Assembly (NCBI RefSeq): GCF_017502485.1 | Contig: NZ_JAFVUX010000022.1 | Span: 1 to 37,258 of the forward strand | Source of the DNA: Helicobacter sp. | Lineage (GTDB): Bacteria > Campylobacterota > Campylobacteria > Campylobacterales > Helicobacteraceae | Length of the DNA: 37,258 nt | Direction of reading: 5' to 3' | In this document: piece by piece, positions 15,800-24,189 of the stretch | Numbering within the stretch: position 1 is the first letter of the stretch | How the letters are laid out: the number at the start of each line of letters is the position of its first letter | Notes under the pieces: generated by a model | Database searches by the model: none | The model's input: only the letters and a program-made list of their open reading frames with translations | What the model was told of the DNA's origin: nothing | Made by a program: the position numbers and the translations under genes

Positions 15800-16294
15800 T
15801 TATAGTTGCTTTTTAGCATATTCAATAAGCCCACCGCTTTTTAGCAGCTCTAGCATAAACTCTGGGATAGGTTTAAAGTGATAAATGTGGCTAGTTGTTT
15901 GATTGATAATTTCTCCTTTGGTTACATCTACTGCTAGCTTATCGCCCTCGCTAATGCCACCCACTTCATCACACTCCAAAATAAGTAGTCCCATATTAAA
16001 AGCATTTCGATAAAAAATCCTAGCAAAGCTCGGGGCAATCACACAGGCGATCCCAGCTGCTTTCAACGCAAGTGGTGCGTGCTCCCTACTGCTCCCACAG
16101 CCAAAATTCTCATCTGCTACGATAATATCCCCATTTGCCACAATATCAGCAAATCCTGCGCGCGCATCTTCCATAATATGGCGCGCGAGAATACTCTCAT
16201 CACTAGTGTTGAGATAGCGCGCAGCGATAATCACATCTGTATCGATATTTTCTCCAAATCTCCAAACCTTACCTATAAATCTCTCTTGTATCAT
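15800..16294 (-). CDS. leuD: 3-isopropylmalate dehydratase, small subunit
   Basis: LeuD is the swivelling domain of the isopropylmalate isomerase LeuCD, which converts 2- to 3-isopropylmalate. The 164-residue length suits the short bacterial/archaeal form. Landmarks are [15 protein letters not shown] near residue 14, [15 protein letters not shown] with the substrate-loop GSSRE, and [17 protein letters not shown]. Its ATG overlaps the acpS stop (ATGA). The [4Fe-4S] large subunit LeuC must be encoded elsewhere. Confidence 0.96.
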   Translation of the reverse strand: MIQERFIGKVWRFGENIDTDVIIAARYLNTSDESILARHIMEDARAGFADIVANGDIIVADENFGCGSSREHAPLALKAAGIACVIAPSFARIFYRNAFNMGLLILECDEVGGISEGDKLAVDVTKGEIINQTTSHIYHFKPIPEFMLELLKSGGLIEYAKKQL

Positions 16295-16677
16295 AGCTCC
16301 CCTTTCTTCATACTACCACTATACTGCACCGCCACCACAGCGATGGCAAACCCACCATCGTGACTAATACTTAATGCCAAAGATTCTACCCCAAGCTCCG
16401 CACATCTCCTAGAATCTAGTGCGATAAGTGGGGCGTTTGCCTGTGTGTAAGAAATACGCATATCTAAAAACTTCAGCTTATCGCCAATCCCCACGCCAAG
16501 AGCCTTAGCGCACGCCTCCTTAGCCGCCCAGAATCCTGCGACACTCCTAGGCGCATACGCCTTGCGCGCTAAAAGTTCCCGCTCGCTTTGGCACAAAAAA
16601 CGCGCTAAAAACCGCTCACCATAGCGATCAAATACCCGCTTAACTCGGGATATGACGACAAAATCAACCCCTATCAT
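16291..16677 (-). CDS. acpS: Holo-[acyl-carrier-protein] synthase
   Basis: AcpS moves 4'-phosphopantetheine from CoA onto the serine of acyl carrier protein. At 128 residues it has the N-terminal MIGVDFVVISRVK with the Mg-binding Asp, the central FWAAKEACAKALG motif with its catalytic Glu and Lys, and the C-terminal LSISHDGGFAIAVV. It lies between fliL (8 bases upstream) and leuD (4-base overlap), the same fliL-acpS adjacency I recall in H. pylori and Campylobacter. Confidence 0.96.
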   Translation of the reverse strand: MIGVDFVVISRVKRVFDRYGERFLARFLCQSERELLARKAYAPRSVAGFWAAKEACAKALGVGIGDKLKFLDMRISYTQANAPLIALDSRRCAELGVESLALSISHDGGFAIAVVAVQYSGSMKKGEL

Positions 16678-16685
16678 AGATCCAA

Positions 16686-17237
16686 CTAGCCCTGCTGGAT
16701 AAAGGCATTAGTGCGGAATACATGTGTTACTTCCCCATCGACTAAAAATTCATTAATCCTATTTCTCGCCTCTTCAAGGGCACGATTCATTCCTTTAGAA
16801 GTCTTTAACTCTTCTGGTGTCTTGGTAGAAAACACATCAATAAATGTATCCTTAATGATATCTAGCTTGCGCTCTGCTTCTACTTGCAATTTATCGCTAC
16901 TAAGTCCAACGGAGAGCTGGATAGACAAATATGCATCGCGCCCTTGTGTGGAGAGATTGATAATAAGCGGATCACCCTTAGCAGTAATAGGCAAAATTGG
17001 TCCCACATTCATCAATGCCACATCCGTGCCCACCGATCTGGCTGGCTTCTTCGCGCCTTGCTTTTGCTCTTGCTTCGCAGGAGCTTGCGCTTCTTCCTCT
17101 TCTTCGCCACCACCGCTCATTAACATAATCATCACAACACCTACGATAATTAAAACAAACACTGCCCCAATTATCACAAATAGCATTGTTTTGCTACCGC
17201 CCTTTTCCTGCTCCTGTGCTTCTTGCTCTTCTGCCAT
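16686..17237 (-). CDS. fliL: Flagellar basal-body protein FliL
   Basis: This 183-residue protein has a short acidic cytoplasmic N-terminus, one transmembrane helix (about residues 17-40, LFVIIGAVFVLIIVGVVMI), a low-complexity linker (EEEEEAQAPAKQEQKQ) and a periplasmic FliL domain containing PLIINLSTQGRDAYLSIQLS and a basic/acidic C-terminal helix. FliL forms rings around the stators and supports their activation. It starts directly after the rsmD stop. It is not next to other flagellar genes here, as I recall for H. pylori. Confidence 0.94.
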   Translation of the reverse strand: MAEEQEAQEQEKGGSKTMLFVIIGAVFVLIIVGVVMIMLMSGGGEEEEEAQAPAKQEQKQGAKKPARSVGTDVALMNVGPILPITAKGDPLIINLSTQGRDAYLSIQLSVGLSSDKLQVEAERKLDIIKDTFIDVFSTKTPEELKTSKGMNRALEEARNRINEFLVDGEVTHVFRTNAFIQQG

Positions 17238-17951
17238 CTATGCTCCTTGTGTGAAATAAGTTAGCGTACTTTTACCAAATCGCTTGCTCTTGCTCTTGCT
17301 AAAATCGCCAATTACATCGGCAAATTTATACTCACTACTATGCTCAATAATGATATGCTTGAGATTTGGGCTAGCGATAGAACCGATAAGACTAGCACAT
17401 TTTTCATAAATATCAGCATAATTTTGGCGGATACAAAAGGGTGGATCAAGGTACAAAATACTAGGTAGCTCGCAACTGCGCAAAATCTCCCCCAAGATAA
17501 CAAAGCTATCACCACGCGCAATATACGCACAAGGATTTTCTCTACAGGAGATTGCCATAGATTCTAAGACTACAATTGGTAAAAGGCTAAGATTCTTCTG
17601 CAAGGTTTCAAGTGCCTTTGTCTCGCACTCACAAAAAATCGCCACACTAGCCCCCCTACTAAGCGCCTCTATCCCCATACTACCACTTCCAGCAAAAGCT
17701 TCAATAAAGCAAGCCCCATAAATTTCTCCTGCAAGGCTATTGAAGCACGATTCTTTAACGATAGATTTTGTCGGGCGGGTAAAAGAGCTAGAATCTAGTC
17801 TAGATTCTGGGACAAAAAGCTTAAGCCCACGCCACTTTCCCCCACACACACGCAGAAGTTTTAGTGATTTAGTGTGTGGGCAAGATCGCACGCTTACCTG
17901 CTTGGCTTGCTTTCTAGCGCGCATTGTAGCCGCCATCCCGCAAGATGACAT
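17238..17951 (-). CDS. rsmD: 16S rRNA (guanine-N2)-methyltransferase RsmD
   Basis: RsmD methylates G966 (E. coli numbering) of 16S rRNA. The recognisable fold begins at LLRVCGGKWRGLKLFVP (about residue 33), then FTRPTKSIVKESCFNSL, the SAM-binding FIEAFAGSGSMGIEALSRGA and the catalytic LYLDPPF, and it ends in KSTLTYF. The region before residue 30 is basic and not conserved. Starts at 17951, 17936 or 17924 are all possible and none has a good ribosome-binding site; the longest overlaps the preceding gene by 38 bases. The position between fliL and a small conserved gene matches the H. pylori order as I recall it. Confidence 0.93.
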   Translation of the reverse strand: MSSCGMAATMRARKQAKQVSVRSCPHTKSLKLLRVCGGKWRGLKLFVPESRLDSSSFTRPTKSIVKESCFNSLAGEIYGACFIEAFAGSGSMGIEALSRGASVAIFCECETKALETLQKNLSLLPIVVLESMAISCRENPCAYIARGDSFVILGEILRSCELPSILYLDPPFCIRQNYADIYEKCASLIGSIASPNLKHIIIEHSSEYKFADVIGDFSKSKSKRFGKSTLTYFTQGA

Positions 17952-18279
17952 AGAGCTTTTGACGGAAATCTTCTAAAGTTTGCGTGAAGAGCCGATCAAT
18001 TTGCATAAATACACGAGAATCTTTAGGGGGCAAAATAGGCAAAGCTTCTGCGCAATAAGTCGCGTAAAACACCTTGCAGTTTGCTAGCAAGCTCTCTTGC
18101 GTAAAAGGAGTTTTGATATGTGTATTTCCCGTGCCGACCAAACACACAGGCTTCATATCACAGCTTTGATAATCTGAGATAACAAAATCACACACTTCAA
18201 TGGGAGCAAGATAATCTTTAAGATAGATTTCAAGGCTTTTTTGTAGCAATTCTGATGTACATACCACAGCGATTTTCAC
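17914..18279 (-). CDS. Conserved small protein upstream of rsmD (HP0811-like by position)
   Basis: A 121-residue protein (KIAVVCTSELLQKSLEIYLKD) with no recognised domain. The N-terminus looks like the first strand and helix of a Rossmann- or receiver-like fold, followed by a cysteine-containing core (NCKVFYATYCAEALPILPP) and an amphipathic C-terminal helix LFTQTLEDFRQKLYVIL. By position it corresponds to the hypothetical gene I recall next to rsmD in H. pylori (HP0811). A GTG at 18279, 7 bases after AGGAG, was chosen; a GTG two codons upstream lies too close to that site. It is the first gene of the minus-strand string reaching down to 11920. Confidence 0.65.
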   Translation of the reverse strand: MKIAVVCTSELLQKSLEIYLKDYLAPIEVCDFVISDYQSCDMKPVCLVGTGNTHIKTPFTQESLLANCKVFYATYCAEALPILPPKDSRVFMQIDRLFTQTLEDFRQKLYVILRDGGYNAR

Positions 18280-18370
18280 ACACACTCCTAAACTTGCTTT
18301 TGCCGATTATAGAAAACTTTGGGTAAAAGATTGATTAAGCACATTTAGCAGTGTTTAAGTGCAAAGGCGT

Positions 18371-18376
18371 TATAAT
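18371..18376 (+). promoter_or_regulatory. -10 box of the SRP RNA gene
   Basis: A perfect TATAAT lies 7 bases before the expected RNA start. No clear -35 is seen at the right spacing. This suits a strong housekeeping promoter of the Helicobacter type, which relies on the -10 box. Confidence 0.7.
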
Positions 18377-18382
18377 CTGCGC

Positions 18383-18487
18383 GCTCCTTCTTAGACCTAT
18401 GCAAGGACATCTCTAGGCAACGCTTCAGGGTGGGAACACAGCAGAGCACTTAGATTTAGCTTGTGCCGTAGGGATCTGGGAAGGGGT
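18383..18487 (+). ncRNA. ffs: Signal recognition particle RNA (small bacterial type)
   Basis: The diagnostic SRP domain is present: TTCAGG, a GTG/CAC stem closing a GGAA tetraloop (GTGGGAACAC) and AGCAG on the 3' side (18423-18444). The 5' end CTCCTTC (18384-18390) pairs with GAAGGGG (18480-18486) to close the long helix. The length of about 105 nucleotides matches 4.5S-type RNAs that bind Ffh. The ends are inferred from pairing and the -10 box. Confidence 0.9.
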
Positions 18488-18532
18488 ACTAGAATCCGCT
18501 TTTACACATAATCCCCTAGAATCTAAATCCAC

Positions 18533-19597
18533 TTAACCCTTGTGTGCCACATAGAATCCACTCCCCCCTTGTTGCTTGATAGTAATAAGCCCTTGACTAA
18601 CTAGCTCCTGCAAATATGCTAACTCTTGCTGACTAAAGAGTCTGCTCGCCTCATCACAAGCAATTGGGCGCGTAGCAATGAGCTTGTGTATCTCATTAGG
18701 ACTCCTAGGGCTTAAATTGTCACCATTTGGATATTGTGGCGTGTTTGCAAAGGTCGATTGCTTAGGCACACTCCTTTGGGGCATAGATAATGGTAGCCCA
18801 GCAAAAATCCTACTTAGCTCTTGTAATCTCTCTTGACTTAGGGCGCGCACAGGATATGCACTAGGGCGATCAATACTCCCTAAATCCACGCGCGATATAG
18901 GGATTTGGCGTAAAAACTCTGCTATGGCATAGAGATTTTTTTGCATATCATTATGCCCTTGCACAAGTAGCACTTCTGCGATGAGTTCGCCCCTATAACT
19001 AGCAGCAAACTCCTTAATCCCCTGCAAAATCTGCGCTAGATCAAGACTTTTGCTTGGGCGATCCACCCTCTTAAACGCACTAGGTAAAGCCGCGTCTAAA
19101 GAAAACTTCACCATATCAAAGGCATGCAATGCTCGGCTTTGTGCCAAGAATCTAGAGCCATTGCTTAAAATTAGCGATTTTGTGCCTTGTGGCAAAAGTG
19201 GGGCAATGGCAGTAATTACCTCATACAAATGCGGATAGAGTGTGGGCTCACCTGTGGCAGTAAAACTTAACACATCGACATTGCTATGTGTCTGCAATGC
19301 TTGTGTAATGGCTTGTATCACAGTTTTTGCGGGTAGCACAAGCTCCATAGAGTCCATAGGCTTAGCCTTATGTAGCTCGCAATACACGCAATCAAAGTTG
19401 CACTGCTTGCGATGTGGCGAGAGATCTACACCAAGCGATAAGCCAAAGCGACGCGAAAGTACTGGACCAAAGATGATGGATTCTAAGGCTTCACTAGAAT
19501 CTAGCCTAGACTCTACGGATTTTATGGAGCCTTTAGATTCTACCCCAGAATCTACTTGACAAGTCTCTACTCTAGAATCTAGAGTGGGCTGATCCAT
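18533..19597 (-). CDS. Radical SAM protein (HP0117-like)
   Basis: This 354-residue radical-SAM enzyme has its [4Fe-4S] motif C-x3-C-x2-C at 66, 70 and 73 (CNFDCVYC), preceded by IIFGPVLSRRFGLSLGVD, a pattern of the family of small stand-alone radical-SAM proteins with unknown substrate. FTATGEPTLYP supplies the GGE-like SAM contact. The first 40 residues are low-complexity LDSR/ESR/DSS units encoded by TAGATTCTA-type repeats and are probably disordered; the true start could be later. It begins 2 bases after the topA stop, so the two are co-transcribed, as I recall in H. pylori. The substrate is unknown. Confidence 0.85.
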   Translation of the reverse strand: MDQPTLDSRVETCQVDSGVESKGSIKSVESRLDSSEALESIIFGPVLSRRFGLSLGVDLSPHRKQCNFDCVYCELHKAKPMDSMELVLPAKTVIQAITQALQTHSNVDVLSFTATGEPTLYPHLYEVITAIAPLLPQGTKSLILSNGSRFLAQSRALHAFDMVKFSLDAALPSAFKRVDRPSKSLDLAQILQGIKEFAASYRGELIAEVLLVQGHNDMQKNLYAIAEFLRQIPISRVDLGSIDRPSAYPVRALSQERLQELSRIFAGLPLSMPQRSVPKQSTFANTPQYPNGDNLSPRSPNEIHKLIATRPIACDEASRLFSQQELAYLQELVSQGLITIKQQGGSGFYVAHKG

Positions 19598-19599
19598 AG

Positions 19600-21903
19600 C
19601 TATGCCTTTTTAGACTTAGTACTTATGCGAGCGTGGCCAGAAGTTGCTAAAGCTTTGATCGGGGATTTAGAAGAGGCTTTAGTGGGGGCTTTGCCCAAAG
19701 GCTCTTGCGTCTGCCCATCATAGCGTGTCTTGCAGCGTAAGCACTCAAGCACTTCGCCACTTTTAAGCTGCTTTTGCCCAAGCATATAGCCACACTCTTT
19801 ACACGCGAGATTTGTAGGCTGCAGTGCTGTAATAAAGGTGCATTTAGGGTAGTTTTTACAGCCAAAGAAACTTCCCCTGTGGCTTTGCCTTCGCACCAAC
19901 TCACCCTTGCACTCCGGGCAAGGCACTTCAAGGCTCTTGCTAGAGAATTTCTCGCCATTTAGTGGCTTGGCATTCTTACACTCTGGGTAACCACTACACG
20001 CTAAAAACTCCCCCCTTTTGCTAAACTTTTTCACCATTTCCCTACCGCACTTCTCGCACACTTGCCCGCTAGATTCTAGTGCTTGCTCTTCTTTTTTGAT
20101 GTATTTGCATTTTGGGTAGCCACTGCAGCCCACAAACTCACCATAGCGACTTTTGCGCCTTAAGAGCTCTCTCCCACACTCTGGGCAAAACTCCCCGGTA
20201 GGCGTAGCAAGCTTCTGGCTAGCAATGCTCGTCTTCCCTCGTGTGATTTTCTCCATAAATGGCTCATAAAACTCCCATAGCACTTCCTGCCAAGAGTGCT
20301 TAGCAAGCGCGATTTCATCAAGCTTCCCTTCCATATCTGCGCTAAAGGCAGAATCCACTATTTCGCAAAAATATTCTTCCAAAAGTCCTATAACTTGAAA
20401 GGCTGATTCCTGTGGGATAAGCTGGCGATTTTGGATAGCAATATACTCTCTAGAAGCAAGCAATGAAATCGTGGGTGCATAAGTGCTAGGACGCCCTATA
20501 CCAAGAGATTCTAGTGTTTTAATTAGGCTTGCCTCAGAGTAGCGCGCAGGTGGCTCTGTGGTATGCTTTTGTGCAGATATAGACTCTGGGGTAATAGGAG
20601 CATTTGGCGTAAAATCAGGGAGCAAAGAGTCCTTATCGTCACTACCTAGAATCTTTAAAAACCCATCAAATTTAAGCTTCCTGCCGTGTGCTTTAAACTC
20701 CCCTTTCTCACTTGTGAAAAACACATCTTGCACTTCATAGATTGCATCAGTGCTTTGTGAAGCCAAAAATCTATAATAAATAAGCGTATAGAGCTTTAGC
20801 TCATCTGGCTTTAGGTAAGATTTAGCAATTTCTGGGGTAAAATCAATATTTGTAGGGCGGATTGCCTCGTGAGCTTCCTGCGCACTTTTGGAGTTTCTTA
20901 CATAGATTTTAGGCTTGGCTGGGACATAACTTGCCCCATATTTTGCTCCGATATACTTGCGCGCAGCTTCTTGGGCAATTGTAGCGATGTTTAAACTATC
21001 AGTGCGCATATAAGTGATAACACCCATAACCCCACTATTAGTCGCCACGCCCTCATAGAGACGCTGAGCGATGCTCATCGTACGAGTAGGCGAGTAGCCA
21101 AGCATAGAAGAAGCACTTTGCTGCAAAGTAGAAGTCATAAAGGGCGGGGGCGTTTGGGACTTTTTGTCCTTTTTACTAATATTACTAATGGTGAAAGTGG
21201 ATTTTAGCAGGGTTTGTAGCATAGAATCCGCCATTGCCTGCGTGCTTATGTCTAGCTTTTTAAGCTTCTCTCCATCAAAGTGCGTAAGCTCGCTTTGCGC
21301 ACCATTAAACACCGCGCTAATGGTGTAATAGTCTTGTGGTTTAAATACCTGTATCTCGCGCTCCCTATCAACAACAATCTTTAGCGCAGCACTCTGCACC
21401 CTCCCAGCAGAAAGCCCTTTAGATACTTTGCTAGCAATAAGCCCGCTAAGCTTAAAACCCACAATTCTATCAAGCAGTCGCCTTGCTTGCTGGGCATTAA
21501 CCTTATCCATATCAATGACCCTAGGCTGTGCTAATGCCTGCATAATCGCACCCTTGGTGATTTCGTGGAAGACTATACGTGGAAAAGATTCTAGCGACTT
21601 TGTGCTATCAATTGCTTGGGTGATATGGTAGCCTATGGCTTCTCCCTCTCTATCCTCATCAGTAGCTATGTAAGTAGTTTTCGCCTTTTTGGAGAGCTTT
21701 TGGATTTGCGCGACAAGCTCTTTGTGATCGCTATCGATTTGATACTCCGGGGTAAAGCACCCATCTTCTACCTTAATTCCAAAGGAAAATTTAGGCAAAT
21801 CACGGATATGTCCCTTAGAAGCGATGACCTCATACCCATCGCCTAAAAATGTCTTGATCGTTTTGGCTTTAGCCGGAGACTCTACAATAATAAGATCTTT
21901 CAT
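19600..21903 (-). CDS. topA: DNA topoisomerase I
   Basis: TopA relaxes negative supercoils by a type IA mechanism. The 767-residue protein has the TOPRIM start DLIIVESPAKAKTI, the acidic ATDEDREGEAI, and the active-site tyrosine (about residue 298) in GVITYMRTDS. The C-terminal third has four zinc-ribbon-like units: CPECGRELL...GCSGYPKC, CEKCGREMV...ACSGYPEC, CPECKGELV...GCKNYPKC and a more degenerate CKECGYMLG...CLRC. A basic tail rich in alanine, serine and lysine ends the protein. The gene precedes the radical-SAM gene. Confidence 0.97.
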   Translation of the reverse strand: MKDLIIVESPAKAKTIKTFLGDGYEVIASKGHIRDLPKFSFGIKVEDGCFTPEYQIDSDHKELVAQIQKLSKKAKTTYIATDEDREGEAIGYHITQAIDSTKSLESFPRIVFHEITKGAIMQALAQPRVIDMDKVNAQQARRLLDRIVGFKLSGLIASKVSKGLSAGRVQSAALKIVVDREREIQVFKPQDYYTISAVFNGAQSELTHFDGEKLKKLDISTQAMADSMLQTLLKSTFTISNISKKDKKSQTPPPFMTSTLQQSASSMLGYSPTRTMSIAQRLYEGVATNSGVMGVITYMRTDSLNIATIAQEAARKYIGAKYGASYVPAKPKIYVRNSKSAQEAHEAIRPTNIDFTPEIAKSYLKPDELKLYTLIYYRFLASQSTDAIYEVQDVFFTSEKGEFKAHGRKLKFDGFLKILGSDDKDSLLPDFTPNAPITPESISAQKHTTEPPARYSEASLIKTLESLGIGRPSTYAPTISLLASREYIAIQNRQLIPQESAFQVIGLLEEYFCEIVDSAFSADMEGKLDEIALAKHSWQEVLWEFYEPFMEKITRGKTSIASQKLATPTGEFCPECGRELLRRKSRYGEFVGCSGYPKCKYIKKEEQALESSGQVCEKCGREMVKKFSKRGEFLACSGYPECKNAKPLNGEKFSSKSLEVPCPECKGELVRRQSHRGSFFGCKNYPKCTFITALQPTNLACKECGYMLGQKQLKSGEVLECLRCKTRYDGQTQEPLGKAPTKASSKSPIKALATSGHARISTKSKKA

Positions 21904-22010
21904 ATTTGACTCTTTGGCTGTATTTTGGCTTGTGTAGTGTTGTATTGTAGCAAAAAGCGCGCGAAATTTGTCAAGCTAGACACTCGTGGCATCTTTACTC
22001 AAAACCATAT

Positions 22011-23111
22011 TTAAAGCCATTTGGGATTAGCAGTGAAGCTCACTGAAAGCCAAATCTTATAGCTTGGGATCTCCAAAGCTCTCTCTATATAGTCACGGAT
22101 CTGATCAAAGTCCTTAATGGAAGTGATCGCGCACTCCTTGGTAGAATCTACTAGGATATTGATCTCTATCATATAAAACCGCCCAGATTTTGCCGTGTGT
22201 GTGTCATAATCGCCAAAATCAAACCTTTGACTAAGTTCCTCCATAATCTGCGTGATCTTCTCATCAAGATCCTTTGGTGCGACCATAATAAGATCTTTAA
22301 AATTTGCGATACAAATTCTCACAGGACTCACGCACAAAAGTAGCGACAAAATCGCAAGCAAGCTCGGATCGATATAGCGCGAGAGCGTGAGAATTTGACT
22401 AGAATCTAGGGGGATAAGATTGCGCAAGGATTCTAGGCTTTGGGATTGCACTGGGGCTAGCAACACATAAAGTAAAACAAACGCACTAAGCGTGCCAAGA
22501 TATAAGATGCAATCAATCTTCCACTCCGCATTATCCACGCCGATCAGATCAGAATCTAGCCTTTTAGCATACACACTCGTATAGGCAAAAAGCAACGCGC
22601 TAAAACCAAATGCACAAAGCGTATAAAGCACTGCCCCATCAAGCAATACTTCATACCCACCAGAAAATATACTCTCTAGTGCATTGAGAAAGGCATATAT
22701 GCACACAAGCACCAAAATCAATGATTTAAAAAAATTCACCATAGGCTCAAAGCGCACATAACCATATTGAAACACATCATCATCTTCCCTATAGATATAG
22801 CGCGAAGTAATCACGCTAAGCGCGCCAAGACCCACGCTAATAAGTGCGACAAAGCCATCAAAAATCACTGCCTTACTCTGTATCCACACGCCAAAGCCCA
22901 CACCAAATACCGCCAAAATAAGCGCGCTAAACATTGATACTTTTAAAACAAACTGCTCTTTAGCATTGCTTACACGCGGGGCGACACTCTTAGCAGAATC
23001 TATAGACTCCCAATCGCTAGTCTCAGACGCGCTAGACAACTTGGCTTTGCGCACACTTTTTATGTAATTATGTCTTGGCGTGATGATGGTATCAAATGGT
23101 GTGTGATTCAT
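22011..23111 (-). CDS. Cation diffusion facilitator-type transporter
   Basis: This 366-residue inner-membrane protein has about six transmembrane helices between residues 55 and 275 and a cytoplasmic C-terminal domain (KDLDEKITQIMEEL, then RFYMIEINILVD). The layout is that of CDF metal exporters. The usual metal site DxxxD in helix 2 reads Asp85-Gly-Phe-Val-Ala89, and the H/DxxxD in helix 5 reads Glu196...Asp200, so one ligand is missing and one is exchanged; the transported ion may differ or transport may be weak. The N-terminal 50 residues are hydrophilic. It lies 4 bases after the lipoprotein gene, so the two are probably co-expressed. Confidence 0.8.
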   Translation of the reverse strand: MNHTPFDTIITPRHNYIKSVRKAKLSSASETSDWESIDSAKSVAPRVSNAKEQFVLKVSMFSALILAVFGVGFGVWIQSKAVIFDGFVALISVGLGALSVITSRYIYREDDDVFQYGYVRFEPMVNFFKSLILVLVCIYAFLNALESIFSGGYEVLLDGAVLYTLCAFGFSALLFAYTSVYAKRLDSDLIGVDNAEWKIDCILYLGTLSAFVLLYVLLAPVQSQSLESLRNLIPLDSSQILTLSRYIDPSLLAILSLLLCVSPVRICIANFKDLIMVAPKDLDEKITQIMEELSQRFDFGDYDTHTAKSGRFYMIEINILVDSTKECAITSIKDFDQIRDYIERALEIPSYKIWLSVSFTANPKWL

Positions 23112-23115
23112 ATTG

Positions 23116-23856
23116 CTACCTCAATTTCTCTAGCCTAAAGGCAAATTTATGCACTTCATTTGCTATGCGCGCTTCTACTATCATTGTGCTACTATCCTTA
23201 ATCCCCTTAGCCCTGATAACAACAAAACCACCCTGCGCCTTGGTACTTGAGAGTGTGGATTCTCTCAAAGTATTCATAAGCAATACCTTAAGCGCACCGC
23301 GCTTCTCTTGAGCATAGGCGATCGAGCTTGGACTCTCTATCATAAATGGGCTTACCATAAGCGGGAAATACAAAAACCCCGGACTTGCCACATAGTAAAA
23401 CGGCGAAATATTGTAATGCACCATTTGGGTATTTACACTAGGCGTGGGTGTGGGGATATTAAAGTCTTGCAAAATGTCAATGAAGTCATAATCACTTCTG
23501 CGCAATCGCTCATAGTCTAAAATCTCCAAAGCCATATCATCAACAAACGCACTAATATTCGCTGGGCTAAAAACTCGCGCACTAGGGCTTGCAGACTCTC
23601 TAGCAAGCTGCGCACTTATATAAAGCACAATCACATTATGCGCAATCTCCTTTTGCGCTAGCTCGACTTGCAAACTAGAGTGAGAGAGCCTAGAGCGCAG
23701 AATCTGTACGCCTTTTTGGTAGGAAATATCCCCTTGTGTCAAGCCCTTTATATCCGTGCTAGATTCTAACTTCGTTTGCGCTGTAATCCCAAAGCGTGCG
23801 CACCCACCTAGCCAAACCACACACAATAGCAAAACCATCCAAACAATCCTACTCAC
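23116..23856 (-). CDS. Lipoprotein of unknown function
   Basis: This 246-residue protein has a lipoprotein signal peptide: MSRIVWMVLLLCVVW then the lipobox LGGC, with lipidated Cys19. The mature part has no domain I recognise; it contains a helical segment QVELAQKEIAHNVIVLYISA and an aromatic/proline-rich centre (NISPFYYVASPGFLYFPL). LspA, also encoded here, would process it. The start is GTG at 23856, 8 bases after GGAG. It is divergent from rpmH and heads the pair with the CDF-type transporter. Confidence 0.75.
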   Translation of the reverse strand: MSRIVWMVLLLCVVWLGGCARFGITAQTKLESSTDIKGLTQGDISYQKGVQILRSRLSHSSLQVELAQKEIAHNVIVLYISAQLARESASPSARVFSPANISAFVDDMALEILDYERLRRSDYDFIDILQDFNIPTPTPSVNTQMVHYNISPFYYVASPGFLYFPLMVSPFMIESPSSIAYAQEKRGALKVLLMNTLRESTLSSTKAQGGFVVIRAKGIKDSSTMIVEARIANEVHKFAFRLEKLR

Positions 23857-23987
23857 TCAAACATCTCCATCAAATAAAGTAGTACATTACAAATCTCATC
23901 ATACAACAAGCCTCTTTCCAAAGTACAATACACTCACACTATGACTAAAAGGTAAATACCATTTCAAGCTATACCTAAGCCAAGCTA

Positions 23988-23996
23988 TGCTAGAAT
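23988..23996 (+). promoter_or_regulatory. Candidate extended -10 promoter of rpmH
   Basis: TGC followed by TAGAAT forms an extended -10 box 44 bases before the rpmH start. It is the best candidate in the 184-base gap to the divergent lipoprotein gene; no clear -35 is seen. Confidence 0.4.
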
Positions 23997-24040
23997 TTAG
24001 ACTTTTACACTACAATAATAAGGATTGAAAAGGTCACATT

Positions 24041-24175
24041 ATGAAAATAACTTACCAGCCACATAACACACCACGAAAGAGAACACACGGATTCCGCGAA
24101 AGAATGAAAACAAAAAATGGTCGTAGAGTTATCAACGCAAGGCGCGCCAAAGGACGCAAACGACTCGCAATCTAA
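24041..24175 (+). CDS. rpmH: 50S ribosomal protein L34
   Basis: A 44-residue, very basic protein: [31 protein letters not shown] and the ending [11 protein letters not shown] are the universal L34 signature. It is the first gene of the rpmH-rnpA-yidD-yidC-jag-mnmE block that in many bacteria lies close to the replication origin; no dnaA or DnaA-box cluster is seen in the window. AAAAGGTCACATT precedes the ATG. Confidence 0.98.
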   Translation: MKITYQPHNTPRKRTHGFRERMKTKNGRRVINARRAKGRKRLAI

Positions 24176-24189
24176 CGCTAGTAGGTATT

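Noticed and set aside
16711-17259. Open frame on the plus strand opposite fliL
   Set aside because: It is antisense to a clear FliL with a transmembrane helix; its own translation shows no domain.
23857-24040. Replication origin near rpmH
   Set aside because: The gene block can lie near oriC in other bacteria, but no dnaA gene or cluster of DnaA boxes is visible here.
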